Assembly: GCA_964523895.1 (NCBI GenBank)
Contig: CAZGBJ010000001.1
Location: forward strand, 1-64,000
Source of the DNA: UBA7359 sp964523895
GTDB taxonomy: Bacteria > Pseudomonadota > Gammaproteobacteria > Eutrophobiales > Eutrophobiaceae
Reading direction: 5' to 3'
DNA: 64,000 nucleotides
Positions within the stretch are counted from its first letter, which is position 1. Every line of letters begins with the position of its first letter. Shown piece by piece: positions 18,733 through 26,535 of the stretch. Position numbers and translations under genes: made by a program. Below the pieces are notes generated by a model that saw only the letters and a list, made by a program, of their open reading frames with translations, was not told the origin of the DNA and made no database searches.

Positions 18733-18760
18733 CTTCTGGTTCCTGATTCCTGACTTCTGT
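18733..18760 (-). repeat. Right heptad array of the four-helix-bundle cassette
   Basis: Read on the minus strand from 18760 down: ACAGAAG, TCAGGAA, TCAGGAA, CCAGAAG, four 7-bp units of the same consensus as the left array but in the opposite orientation. Together they form an imperfect inverted repeat around the gene. The array ends 13 nt upstream of the trmL start codon, so it also forms part of the trmL leader. Confidence 0.75.
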
Positions 18761-18773
18761 ATCCTTCACCCAA

Positions 18774-19229
18774 ATGTTTAATATTGTTCTATTCGAGCCG
18801 GAAATCCCGCCCAACACCGGTAATATTATACGCCTTTGTGCGAATACGGGTGCAAACTTGCACTTAATTCATCCGCTCGGCTTTGATATGGATGAAAAAA
18901 GCCTGCGCCGCGCTGGACTTGATTATATCGATCAATCAATAGTACATCACTATGATAATTATCAGGACTATCTAGACAAGCAAGGGGAAAAGTCTCTCTA
19001 CGCAATTTCAACCAAAGGCACACAAAATTATTCAGACTGTCAATTTAATAAAGAAGACCATTTTATTTTTGGTCCAGAAACTCGTGGCTTACCTAAAGAA
19101 ATACTGGATAAATTTGATACCGATAGAATTTTAAGAATTCCTATGTTAGAAAATAGCCGCAGTTTAAATTTATCCAACTCTGCAAGCGTTATTGTTTATG
19201 AAGCATGGCGACAAAATAACTTTCAATGA
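18774..19229 (+). CDS. trmL: tRNA (cytidine/uridine-2-prime-O-34)-methyltransferase TrmL
   Basis: 151 residues, the length of the minimal SPOUT enzyme TrmL/YibK, which methylates the wobble ribose of tRNA-Leu isoacceptors. Signatures: LFEPEIPPNTGNIIRLCANTG at the N-terminus, FIFGPETRGLP (about 98-108) and IPMLENSRSLNLSNSASVIVYEAWRQ in the SAM-binding trefoil knot. It ends 5 nt before the convergent mshP gene, with no obvious terminator between them. Confidence 0.95.
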   Translation: MFNIVLFEPEIPPNTGNIIRLCANTGANLHLIHPLGFDMDEKSLRRAGLDYIDQSIVHHYDNYQDYLDKQGEKSLYAISTKGTQNYSDCQFNKEDHFIFGPETRGLPKEILDKFDTDRILRIPMLENSRSLNLSNSASVIVYEAWRQNNFQ

Positions 19230-19233
19230 TTAA

Positions 19234-19659
19234 TTAAGGTGCGTCCGTTACTGATAAATTAACTTGTCTGGAGACATATCCTACTCCCCCTGAACTACCT
19301 CTTGTTGCTCTTGAAGTAAGCGCATATACATTGTAAGTGCCTGTTCCCGATTCAGTAAATGATGTAGGCGTACAGGTCAGTACAACGGTATACCCATTCG
19401 TATTTCCACCGGTTAAATTAATCGTCGTAGGTGAGCCAATACATGCGCCAGGCGCTGTAACAAAAAGTTGTTGCACAGCCCATTCTATCCCGCTACGAGC
19501 AGCAAACCACGCCTGCATAGTTCCCGCTGAAACAGTCGTATTAATAGAACCAACACTGGTCAATGTCGCCATGTAACCACCTATCAAAGCCAGTACAAGA
19601 ATCAGTATCACTGCCATAACAGCACTGAGACCTCGCTGACATTTTCTAAATGTCTTCAT
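19234..19659 (-). CDS. mshP: MSHA biogenesis protein MshP
   Basis: 141 residues. The N-terminus (QRGLSAVMAVILILVLALIGGYMATL) is a single TM helix like the PilX/MshP class of pilus-assembly proteins. The following GTMQAWFAARSGIEWAVQQ matches MshP, and the rest is a small Thr/Ser/Gly-rich domain with two cysteines. It overlaps mshO by 4 nt and is the last gene of the long minus-strand msh operon. The role is inferred as a minor pilus component. Confidence 0.85.
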   Translation of the reverse strand: MKTFRKCQRGLSAVMAVILILVLALIGGYMATLTSVGSINTTVSAGTMQAWFAARSGIEWAVQQLFVTAPGACIGSPTTINLTGGNTNGYTVVLTCTPTSFTESGTGTYNVYALTSRATRGSSGGVGYVSRQVNLSVTDAP

Positions 19660-20522
19660 GGTTGATTATCCACATGTGCTTGTTGCAACAAGGTCACACT
19701 GCCGCCTGCCAGACTAGAATCTTGTATCGTTATACTTAATGTAACCAAACCTGCCCGCCTTGCAGAACCAGGATTGTAGCTAAAACTACAAGCGCTTACT
19801 TGATTGACTAACAAATTACCGGTTGCCGCTCCTACACCCGTATTAACAGGATAATCATCAATACGTCTTATTTGACCCGTACCTGTATCACAAACAAAAC
19901 TAACCGGTGTATCTACAATAAAAAATCGTTGTCTTGGTGATCGATAAGGAAAAGGTGGCGCGCCAGCAAAGGTAATATAATTTGCTGTGGTTGCTGCTGT
20001 TATTACAGCAATATTATCGCCGTTATAGGCATCTGCAGTAAGTTGCCCGGTATTATAAATTACTAGACAATCTGCCGTACTCGCAAGGCACTCCGCTTGT
20101 GTTGCACCAAAACTGGTAGGTACATTATTTAATGCACCCAGTATTTCAAAACAATCACTGGCTAATGCAAAATTCAATCTATCCTGGGCAGGAGGGAAGC
20201 CACCCGGACAAACTGCCGCACCGCCGCCTGGTTTTGCGCGATAACGCCCCCCATCCAGAGTACGTAAAAATTCTACAGTCGTTCCGCCTGTTACACGAAT
20301 ACTATTTGGTAAAGCAAGCCGTATCTCTCTGGTCATGCGCTGTAATGCTGTATCAGCAATATCAACCAAACGAATCCTTTTTTCAACATCGATAAAAGCT
20401 TGCATTGGACCACGGAGAACCGTAAACAAAACACTCGATAAAATGCCAACAACCAGGATAACAATGATCATCTCAATCAAGGTAAATCCATTTTTATTGT
20501 GAGTTATTAATCTATCCATCAA
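19656..20522 (-). CDS. mshO: MSHA minor pilin MshO
   Basis: 288 residues. The class III leader ends KNG and is followed by FTLIEMIIVILVVGILSSVL, with Glu at +5 as required for assembly. The segment DIADTALQRMTREIRLALPNSIRV is typical of MshO and GspJ-like minor pilins. The C-terminal part is a beta-rich domain with several cysteines. The gene overlaps mshD by 4 nt and mshP by 4 nt, consistent with coupled expression of the minor pilins. Confidence 0.9.
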   Translation of the reverse strand: MMDRLITHNKNGFTLIEMIIVILVVGILSSVLFTVLRGPMQAFIDVEKRIRLVDIADTALQRMTREIRLALPNSIRVTGGTTVEFLRTLDGGRYRAKPGGGAAVCPGGFPPAQDRLNFALASDCFEILGALNNVPTSFGATQAECLASTADCLVIYNTGQLTADAYNGDNIAVITAATTANYITFAGAPPFPYRSPRQRFFIVDTPVSFVCDTGTGQIRRIDDYPVNTGVGAATGNLLVNQVSACSFSYNPGSARRAGLVTLSITIQDSSLAGGSVTLLQQAHVDNQP

Positions 20523-21100
20523 AAATTTGTCTTGTAGCCACTTAATTCCATAGTGGCACCGGATGTATGAGAAACCGTAACATCAATTCGTACAACCTGC
20601 CCGTTTGCTCCATTCAGACCATTCAACGTTGCGGTATCATCAACCGTGACATCGACTGTATATGCTTCCAGTCCTGATATCACGCCACCTCCAGTTTGAT
20701 CTCTGGCTCCCACATCATTCAAACCATTGTAATCGCAAACATCATCAAAAACTGAGCGACCGGTTTCCGCTCCACCCGCTTCAAATTGCCCGCCACAGGT
20801 ATTAGTAGACAAATTAGCACATGCTGCTTCGGTACACCCTTCGCCTCCAGTTGTACTAGAACATTCATTTAAACCATCACCATCCGGGTCAAAACCAGGT
20901 TCACAGAATTGATTAAGCATGATCTCTTCCATATAGGCTCTCGCAATGGCGTTACCTTGTTGCCTGACTAGAGGGTCGACACTATTTTTAGTTGTGTTAA
21001 ACACCAGCGTTATAAAACCGGTGACACCGATAGATAGAATAACAATTGAAATAACAACTTCTATTAAACTAAAACCTGAATTGTTGTCACGTTCATTCAT
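20519..21100 (-). CDS. mshD: MSHA minor pilin MshD
   Basis: 193 residues. Prepilin leader MNERDNNSG is followed by FSLIEVVISIVILSIGVTGF with the conserved Glu5. The sequence GNAIARAYMEEIMLNQFCEP and a PDGDGLNEC cluster match MshD and PilV/GspI-type minor pilins. The acidic DPDGDGLN resembles a calcium loop. It overlaps mshC by 8 nt. Confidence 0.9.
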   Translation of the reverse strand: MNERDNNSGFSLIEVVISIVILSIGVTGFITLVFNTTKNSVDPLVRQQGNAIARAYMEEIMLNQFCEPGFDPDGDGLNECSSTTGGEGCTEAACANLSTNTCGGQFEAGGAETGRSVFDDVCDYNGLNDVGARDQTGGGVISGLEAYTVDVTVDDTATLNGLNGANGQVVRIDVTVSHTSGATMELSGYKTNF

Positions 21101-21551
21101 AAGAAAAACCTGTCTCTGGTTCTATTGTTATTGTTCTCGATCCTAAATTCAATGACAGATCGCCGAGCGTAGCTGTTGGTCGACCGATATTATCAAACCT
21201 TATTGTGGTTGGTAGGTCGGCACTTGATTCAGGGGTGCTACTATCACAGAAGTCATTTGATCCTGTCGCAGGATTGACAAGGTTAGTTCCGCCTGCAGGA
21301 CAACCCAGACCAGCAGGCAAACCGTTCCATTGTAATGTACAATCTGCCGCCGTTATCAAAACATTTACCTGGCAACCTGAACCAATGGCTTGTTTTTGTC
21401 CATATCGAATAGCGGATGCGGATTGCTGCACAAAACCACTCTCACGGAACTTATCGATATTTAACTTAGGGATAGCATAAGAAGCAAGAATCGCAATGAC
21501 AAGAATAACAACAATCAACTCAATCAGTGTAAAACCACGAAGTAATTTCAT
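21093..21551 (-). CDS. mshC: MSHA minor pilin MshC
   Basis: 152 residues. Short leader MKLLRG is followed by FTLIELIVVILVIAILASYAIPKL. The downstream SASAIRYGQKQAIGSGCQVNV is characteristic of MshC/GspH-like pilins. It lies 21 nt downstream of the O-antigen-ligase-like gene and overlaps mshD. Confidence 0.9.
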   Translation of the reverse strand: MKLLRGFTLIELIVVILVIAILASYAIPKLNIDKFRESGFVQQSASAIRYGQKQAIGSGCQVNVLITAADCTLQWNGLPAGLGCPAGGTNLVNPATGSNDFCDSSTPESSADLPTTIRFDNIGRPTATLGDLSLNLGSRTITIEPETGFSYE

Positions 21552-21572
21552 AGAATAAAATGTATATGTAGG

Positions 21573-23435
21573 TTACTTTTCTTCATTCAAACCATTTAAA
21601 TATATTAATTCATCAGACACTTTAATCAATAGTTTTGATTCGGGATACCTGTCTATATAACCGGCTAGAATAGACCTCGCTTCTTCTACTCTTCCAATTT
21701 TTTTTAAGGTACGTAAATACTCTGCCTGAATCTTGTGGTGGTGTGGACGCCAGGCTAGTGCATATTCTAACCACCCTAGTAGGGTGGCACTTGAAACAGG
21801 TGCATTCAACAAGCTTGCGCCGTCTCGATGTAACATTGCTCTATATAAACGACTTTCCATATCATATGGATTTTGCAACATTGTCTTTGCATATAGGCTG
21901 TCTGCACGATTAGCAGCCAGAGAATCATTATTTGTTAACGCTATTTTTTTCCAGACATTTGCTTCAATAAGATAATAATCCACCACGTTCGGAGAAAACT
22001 TTCTTGCCAAAGTAAATAATTCTGATGCTTGATTAATTTTATCATCCTTCAGAAGAGACACCCCTGCTCTTGCGCTAATTTGAGCTGCTGCATGTCCGAA
22101 GATAAATGTCGCTATAAACAGACTAATTAGAATTTTGAAAACCCATGCTTTCTTTTTCAATATTTGCATGACGCTAAAATAGGATTTATTAGATAAGTCA
22201 CCATGATTCTTACACCTTACTGTATTACTTAACACTGCCAAATACCCTGTTGCCAGGCAAACAAGCAAAGGGGCATAGAACACATAACTCACCAAAGCGT
22301 GTGTAAAATATGTCGTTAGTGCAGCCAAAATTGAGATGACCCATATTTGTTGCTCTTTATTTATCCTTTTTAATGAGGCAATACCTTGCCAATACATTGT
22401 TCCTATTATTAACAAAAAAGATAATAGACCTAAAGTTCCTATTTCCAGCCATATTTGTAAATAATCATTATGCACATAGAGTGATTTACCGTAAATATAA
22501 TCAACCGTGTCACGATAATTAAAGTAAACAAAATTTAACAGCCCAATGCCTGTTACAGGATTTTCTTTTATATTCTTCCAGGCAACTTTATTTAGCTCTA
22601 ACCTATGGTCTAATGAACTTTTTGCTTTATATGGCAGTACATATTCGAGATTATTTTTAAAGGTTTTAATTTCATTTAAATGGTCATCATTTATTAAATT
22701 AATTGATAATTTAATTCCTGAGAGTAAAGCGATTACAACAGCAAAACTAAAAAACAAATTTTTACACGACACTATTTTGATATTTTTATTAACTACTTTC
22801 ATGAATATAAATAAGCTTATGCAAGCCATGGCGAATGCTATCCATCCCCCTCGACTTTGTGTCATGATAAGGCAAGCGAATAAAATTATATTTGCCGTGT
22901 ATAAATACCTGGGTTTACTGCTTTCATTAAATAAATAAATTGTCATTAATGGCAATAACAGCAAATTAATTGTAGCGGCATAAGTATTAGGATTGGCAAA
23001 TATGACACTGGCACGATGACTAAAATGTGACATTTGACCTATACCGAAAATAAACTGAATAAATGCCCAAACTGAAAGCACACAAAAACAAGCAACGACG
23101 ATTTGGTATAGCTTAATAAGTTGATTTTTATTAATCGCAGAAAAAATTAAAAATCCCGACAAAAGATAAGTCACGACAAAATAAGCTAATGGTGATACAG
23201 CCACATTGAATACAAAAAGATTTAAAGATAATAAAATGACGAATGTATATATGCTGACGTCGATAAACGTCCAGCGATAAGTTGATTGCTGACTTAATAT
23301 CCACGCAATCAGTAGACTGAAGACACCGAGACATAAACCGAGATAATCGTGGCTGCCGGCTACTGCTAGTGCAAATAAAAGACCAACACAGATAAAAAAA
23401 GAGGGCAAAAAAGCCCTCTTCTCTATACTAAACAA
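21573..23435 (-). CDS. Wzy_C/O-antigen-ligase-family protein, possible pilin O-oligosaccharyltransferase
   Basis: 620 residues starting at TTG 23435; no ATG or GTG near the start. About ten to twelve TM segments occupy 1-450, with the family motif LYVHNDYLQIWLEIGTLGLL (about 315) and FANPNTYAATINLLLLP (about 145). The C-terminal 170 residues are helical and TPR-like. The fold covers O-antigen ligases, polymerases and PglL/TfpO protein O-glycosyltransferases. Placement immediately after the pilin gene recalls tfpO next to pilA in Pseudomonas and suggests pilin glycosylation. No polysaccharide cluster is nearby. The mshA terminator lies within codons 6-14, so expression should be well below that of pilin. 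Confidence 0.72.
   Translation of the reverse strand: MFSIEKRAFLPSFFICVGLLFALAVAGSHDYLGLCLGVFSLLIAWILSQQSTYRWTFIDVSIYTFVILLSLNLFVFNVAVSPLAYFVVTYLLSGFLIFSAINKNQLIKLYQIVVACFCVLSVWAFIQFIFGIGQMSHFSHRASVIFANPNTYAATINLLLLPLMTIYLFNESSKPRYLYTANIILFACLIMTQSRGGWIAFAMACISLFIFMKVVNKNIKIVSCKNLFFSFAVVIALLSGIKLSINLINDDHLNEIKTFKNNLEYVLPYKAKSSLDHRLELNKVAWKNIKENPVTGIGLLNFVYFNYRDTVDYIYGKSLYVHNDYLQIWLEIGTLGLLSFLLIIGTMYWQGIASLKRINKEQQIWVISILAALTTYFTHALVSYVFYAPLLVCLATGYLAVLSNTVRCKNHGDLSNKSYFSVMQILKKKAWVFKILISLFIATFIFGHAAAQISARAGVSLLKDDKINQASELFTLARKFSPNVVDYYLIEANVWKKIALTNNDSLAANRADSLYAKTMLQNPYDMESRLYRAMLHRDGASLLNAPVSSATLLGWLEYALAWRPHHHKIQAEYLRTLKKIGRVEEARSILAGYIDRYPESKLLIKVSDELIYLNGLNEEK
23394..23418 (-). terminator. 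Intrinsic terminator after mshA
   Basis: On the minus strand a perfect 6-bp stem GAGGGC/GCCCTC with a T6 loop (23401-23418) is followed by seven T residues (23394-23400). It begins about 30 nt after the mshA stop codon and lies inside the 5-prime coding region of the next gene. Partial read-through would give high pilin and low levels of the ligase-like protein and minor pilins. Confidence 0.88.
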
Positions 23436-23447
23436 AATAACTTAAAC

Positions 23448-23873
23448 TTAGCCGCCGCATATATTCTGAGGAATATTTGGTGTTGAAGTAGCAGCAATAC
23501 CACCTACCGTTACGGCTACAGAATCAGCCGTTCCAACAGCACCACAGGCAGCAGCCGTACCAACAGCACAAGTAGCCGCTATTGCACCGCCACCAGCTAT
23601 ATTAATAGTTATTGCATCACCTCCTGTATCACAATCAACATTTTGCCAAATAGTAGTGAACGATACTGCCGATCCAGAATTTGCTGCAAATTGAATCACC
23701 GCTGATGACAAAATTGCACCGGCAATACCATTTGCTACGGCAGCACGCGCATCATCTGTGATTGAAGTAAATCTTGGCAAAGCGGTAGAGGCTAAAATAC
23801 CTAACACCACGATAACAACAACCAGTTCAATCAGTGTAAAACCTTTTTGAGATTTCATACCTTGTTTTTTCAT
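23448..23873 (-). CDS. mshA: MSHA major pilin
   Basis: 141 residues from ATG 23873; AGGAG lies 7 nt upstream, whereas the GTG two codons earlier would be too close to it. Leader MKKQGMKSQKG is followed by FTLIELVVVIVVLGILASTALPRF, the type IVa prepilin consensus with Glu5. The body (ITDDARAAVANGIAGAILSSAVIQ) matches MshA. The C-terminal half is rich in Ala, Gly and Thr with four cysteines (NVDC, ATC, AAC, NIC), allowing disulfides. A terminator directly follows. Confidence 0.92.
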   Translation of the reverse strand: MKKQGMKSQKGFTLIELVVVIVVLGILASTALPRFTSITDDARAAVANGIAGAILSSAVIQFAANSGSAVSFTTIWQNVDCDTGGDAITINIAGGGAIAATCAVGTAAACGAVGTADSVAVTVGGIAATSTPNIPQNICGG

Positions 23874-24105
23874 AATCACACTCCTACTAAGAGCCGCAGC
23901 CCTATTTTGTTAACGCCACACCATTAGTCGCAACTTTTGGTTAATCCTTTAAAAGACGTAAGAGATCAGAACTCCATTCTGGTCTATATACTGGATTGCT
24001 CCAGATTCTTTAATATAGCGATCATTTTATTGTCACTTCACGCTAATCCTACTATGTACTTAAATCAACCTTAAAATCACAAAACTTTTTCACTTTACTC
24101 AATAT
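23874..24105 (-). promoter_or_regulatory. mshA upstream region
   Basis: The 232-nt gap ahead of mshA is the only sizeable gap inside the pilus operon, so a separate pilin promoter is likely. On the minus strand I see AGGAG as ribosome-binding site, two short inverted repeats (CTGGA-GCAA-TCCAG and CAGAA-TGGAG-TTCTG, about 23965-24005) that could form leader hairpins, and only weak sigma-70-like boxes (GTGACA then TATATT or TTAAAG). No sigma-54 GG-N10-GC element and no c-di-GMP riboswitch pattern are visible. Confidence 0.4.
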
Positions 24106-24702
24106 TTAAAGTGGATTTGTCATCCACATAATATAAATCGCACCAAATATAATGAATAAACCGAATATTCGTGGATTTCCGGGTAATATTCTATCGGGCA
24201 AATCTTTTTGCGCGTCCAATTTCTTTAATGAACTATCAGTGTCTACCCAATGATTACTCCAGATTTCAAATGTTTTTAGTGCACTTGGTCGTATAATCAT
24301 AATAATGCCAAAGATGACTGCTAAAATATTTGTAAAAATCAAAATATAATATAAATTAACAAACAGCCATCCTTCAAACTCAGACTTTGAAATGTTCATC
24401 AGGCTGTTCGTAGTGCTCTCAATTCCAATAGAAATTACCATAGTATAAAGACAAACCAATGTACTGATGAATATAATTGCACCAAATATTTTATGGTGAC
24501 GATAAAAATAAACCTCTTTATACCTTGGTTTATTTATTCTATTAAAAAATGATTCCGTGTTTACCCAGAAATTTAATCTGCCCGCCAGTTTAAATATTTT
24601 ATCTGGAAATAATATAAAACCTACGCCAATAAAAAGGAGTATTACCCCGATTATAAACAGGGTGTTTCCAATCCAGAGAGCAGCATAATTTGAAAAATTC
24701 AT
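24106..24702 (-). CDS. Four-TM protein of unknown function with an internal duplication
   Basis: 198 residues, not recognised. Four TM helices are predicted (about 8-30, 70-92, 110-135, 180-195). Two related hydrophilic segments each follow a TM helix: RLNFWVNTESFFNRI...HHKIFGAIIF (about 42-78) and IWSNHWVDTDSSLKKL...NPRIFGLFII (about 146-184), sharing W-V-(N/D)-T-(D/E)-S and (K/R)IFG. The gene stands between mshF and mshA, where mshB is found in Vibrio. It may be a pilus accessory protein, but that rests on position only. Confidence 0.7.
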   Translation of the reverse strand: MNFSNYAALWIGNTLFIIGVILLFIGVGFILFPDKIFKLAGRLNFWVNTESFFNRINKPRYKEVYFYRHHKIFGAIIFISTLVCLYTMVISIGIESTTNSLMNISKSEFEGWLFVNLYYILIFTNILAVIFGIIMIIRPSALKTFEIWSNHWVDTDSSLKKLDAQKDLPDRILPGNPRIFGLFIIFGAIYIMWMTNPL

Positions 24703-24706
24703 TTAT

Positions 24707-25315
24707 TTAAATATCCCAAACATATTGGTCCATCGGTTCAATTTTAACTGTATGAAAGTTATCAGTATGGGAATCATAATCACCATTATTATTTTTATCT
24801 TCATAATCTATTTCAATTTTATAGCGGATTCTTGCTGGTCCTGTAACATCAGTGCTAAAGAACTCCGCATTCTGAATGGTATAAAATAATATATGACTAT
24901 TTTTTTCAAAATACCATTTCCCTTTCTCAATTAGTTCAATACTTTCATATTCAATTACGCCGCCATATTTAATGGAAGCAGAAATCGTGCTTCCCGATAG
25001 TGCTAACGAAATATTTTCATTTTCATCATCAGAAACATTAATCTCAGGCTCAGAAACCATGTCTTCCATAGGATTCATCATTATTAAAACGTCTAGGTCA
25101 TCATAATTTCCTCTCATAACCATTATTGAAGATCGATAGTTTAGTGCTGTATTAATATTAATCACCGTACTATTTATCATCCTCTGTTCTGCTCTGGCAA
25201 ACACAATAAACATATGACGACTAAAACTTCCTATCAATATTGCCAGCACTAATAAAGCCATGACCAATTCTATTCGGGTTAAATTCCGATCGCCCCAGCG
25301 ATGTGCGATATACAT
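24707..25315 (-). CDS. mshF: MshF-like pilin-related protein
   Basis: 202 residues. A single N-terminal helix LTRIELVMALLVLAILIGSF aligns with the prepilin helix, with Glu at the +5 position, but the residue before the presumed cleavage site is Asn (DRN) rather than the Gly required by prepilin peptidase. It may therefore stay membrane-anchored. The rest is acidic, with a DKNNNGDYDSHTD calcium-loop-like stretch. Position after mshG and before mshA matches mshF. The stop of mshG and this start overlap by 1 nt. Confidence 0.72.
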   Translation of the reverse strand: MYIAHRWGDRNLTRIELVMALLVLAILIGSFSRHMFIVFARAEQRMINSTVININTALNYRSSIMVMRGNYDDLDVLIMMNPMEDMVSEPEINVSDDENENISLALSGSTISASIKYGGVIEYESIELIEKGKWYFEKNSHILFYTIQNAEFFSTDVTGPARIRYKIEIDYEDKNNNGDYDSHTDNFHTVKIEPMDQYVWDI

Positions 25316-26535
25316 TATTTAACAACACTAGCGATATCCCACATGGGTAGAAAGACACCCAGTGCTAATATCAGTACCATAATGCCGATGGCGACAATAA
25401 GTATCGGTTCGATTGATGAACTAAGGTTCTTTATATCGTAATCGACTTCTCTATCATAATATTCGGCAACTTCATTCATCAAATCATCCACCTGCCCGGT
25501 CTCTTCACCCACTGATAACATTTGTAATACAAGTGGTGGAAACATCTTTGTTAAACTGGCGGTACGCGTCAAAGACTCGCCACGTTCAATACCGTTTCGC
25601 ATACCTAATATCTTGTCGCTAATATATTCATTATCAACTGATCGTGAAACGACCGTCATTGCCTGAATTAATGGTACGCCTGATTTTAATCCCATAGCAA
25701 AAGAACGCGCAAACCTTGCCAGTGTTGCCCTATAAATGATACCACCAACAATAGGTATTTTTAATTTTGAATAATCCCATTTATATCGCCCGTTTTCCGT
25801 TTTCACATAGAACCGTGCAGCAATGATTAAACCAATAATTGCTGCCAGTAACATGGGCCACCATTGAACAAAAAATTCTGACGTGGTCATTAGTAAACGG
25901 GTTTGCCATGGTAAATTTACGCCTGCTTTGGCAAATAAACCCGCGAACGCTGGAATAACATATATATTGATAATTGCTATGGCTATTGCTATGGCTATAA
26001 CCACAAAGGAAGGATAACGCAAAGCCGCCTTGATTCGTTCTCGTGTATCTTTTTCCCTGGCCAGATATTCTGATATACGAAAAAATGATTCTTCCAAACG
26101 CCCTGTTTCTTCACCCACCCTCACCATACTAATATACAAAGGTGAAAAAATTGCCGGGTGTCTGGCAAGGGAACTTGACAAATCCCGACCGGATTCAAGA
26201 TTGTCCATTATATCTTTTAATGCCTCGATAATTTTAAAATTACGAGAAGATTGAATTAAACCTTTAATGGATTTGATCATAGGTACACCCGCTTTCATCA
26301 AGGTATACATTTGTCGACTAAATAATATCAGGTCATCTAAACTTGGTGCTCTTCTATTAAGATAGTTTGATAAGGAAATGTCTGAATCGGAGCTTGCTTT
26401 TTGTTCTTTAATATCAATAGGAGTTATACCAATATTGAATAACTGTGATGCGACGGTATCAATAGTACCTGCATCAATTTCACCCTGAATCAGATTACCA
26501 CGTGTATTTCTGCCTTTATAAGTAAATAACGGCAT
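25315..26535 (-). CDS. mshG: MSHA platform protein MshG (GspF/PilC family)
   Basis: 406 residues with the two repeated GspF domains (about 70-190 and 270-395). It begins with the family start MPLFTYKGRNTRGNLIQGEI, and PLYISMVRVGEETGRLEESF and VLQMLSVGEETGQVDDLMNEVA are the paired signatures. Three TM helices anchor it in the inner membrane, where it couples the MshE ATPase to pilin extrusion. It overlaps mshE and mshF by 1 nt each. Confidence 0.95.
   Translation of the reverse strand: MPLFTYKGRNTRGNLIQGEIDAGTIDTVASQLFNIGITPIDIKEQKASSDSDISLSNYLNRRAPSLDDLILFSRQMYTLMKAGVPMIKSIKGLIQSSRNFKIIEALKDIMDNLESGRDLSSSLARHPAIFSPLYISMVRVGEETGRLEESFFRISEYLAREKDTRERIKAALRYPSFVVIAIAIAIAIINIYVIPAFAGLFAKAGVNLPWQTRLLMTTSEFFVQWWPMLLAAIIGLIIAARFYVKTENGRYKWDYSKLKIPIVGGIIYRATLARFARSFAMGLKSGVPLIQAMTVVSRSVDNEYISDKILGMRNGIERGESLTRTASLTKMFPPLVLQMLSVGEETGQVDDLMNEVAEYYDREVDYDIKNLSSSIEPILIVAIGIMVLILALGVFLPMWDIASVVK

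Noticed and set aside
18337..18760. CRISPR-like array or diversity-generating retroelement (Avd-type four-helix protein)
   Set aside because: Repeats are 7-bp contiguous units without spacers, and no reverse transcriptase, template or variable repeat is present.
23874..24105. c-di-GMP riboswitch or sigma-54 promoter before mshA
   Set aside because: No GEMM-type conserved cores and no GG-N10-GC element with correct spacing could be found by eye.
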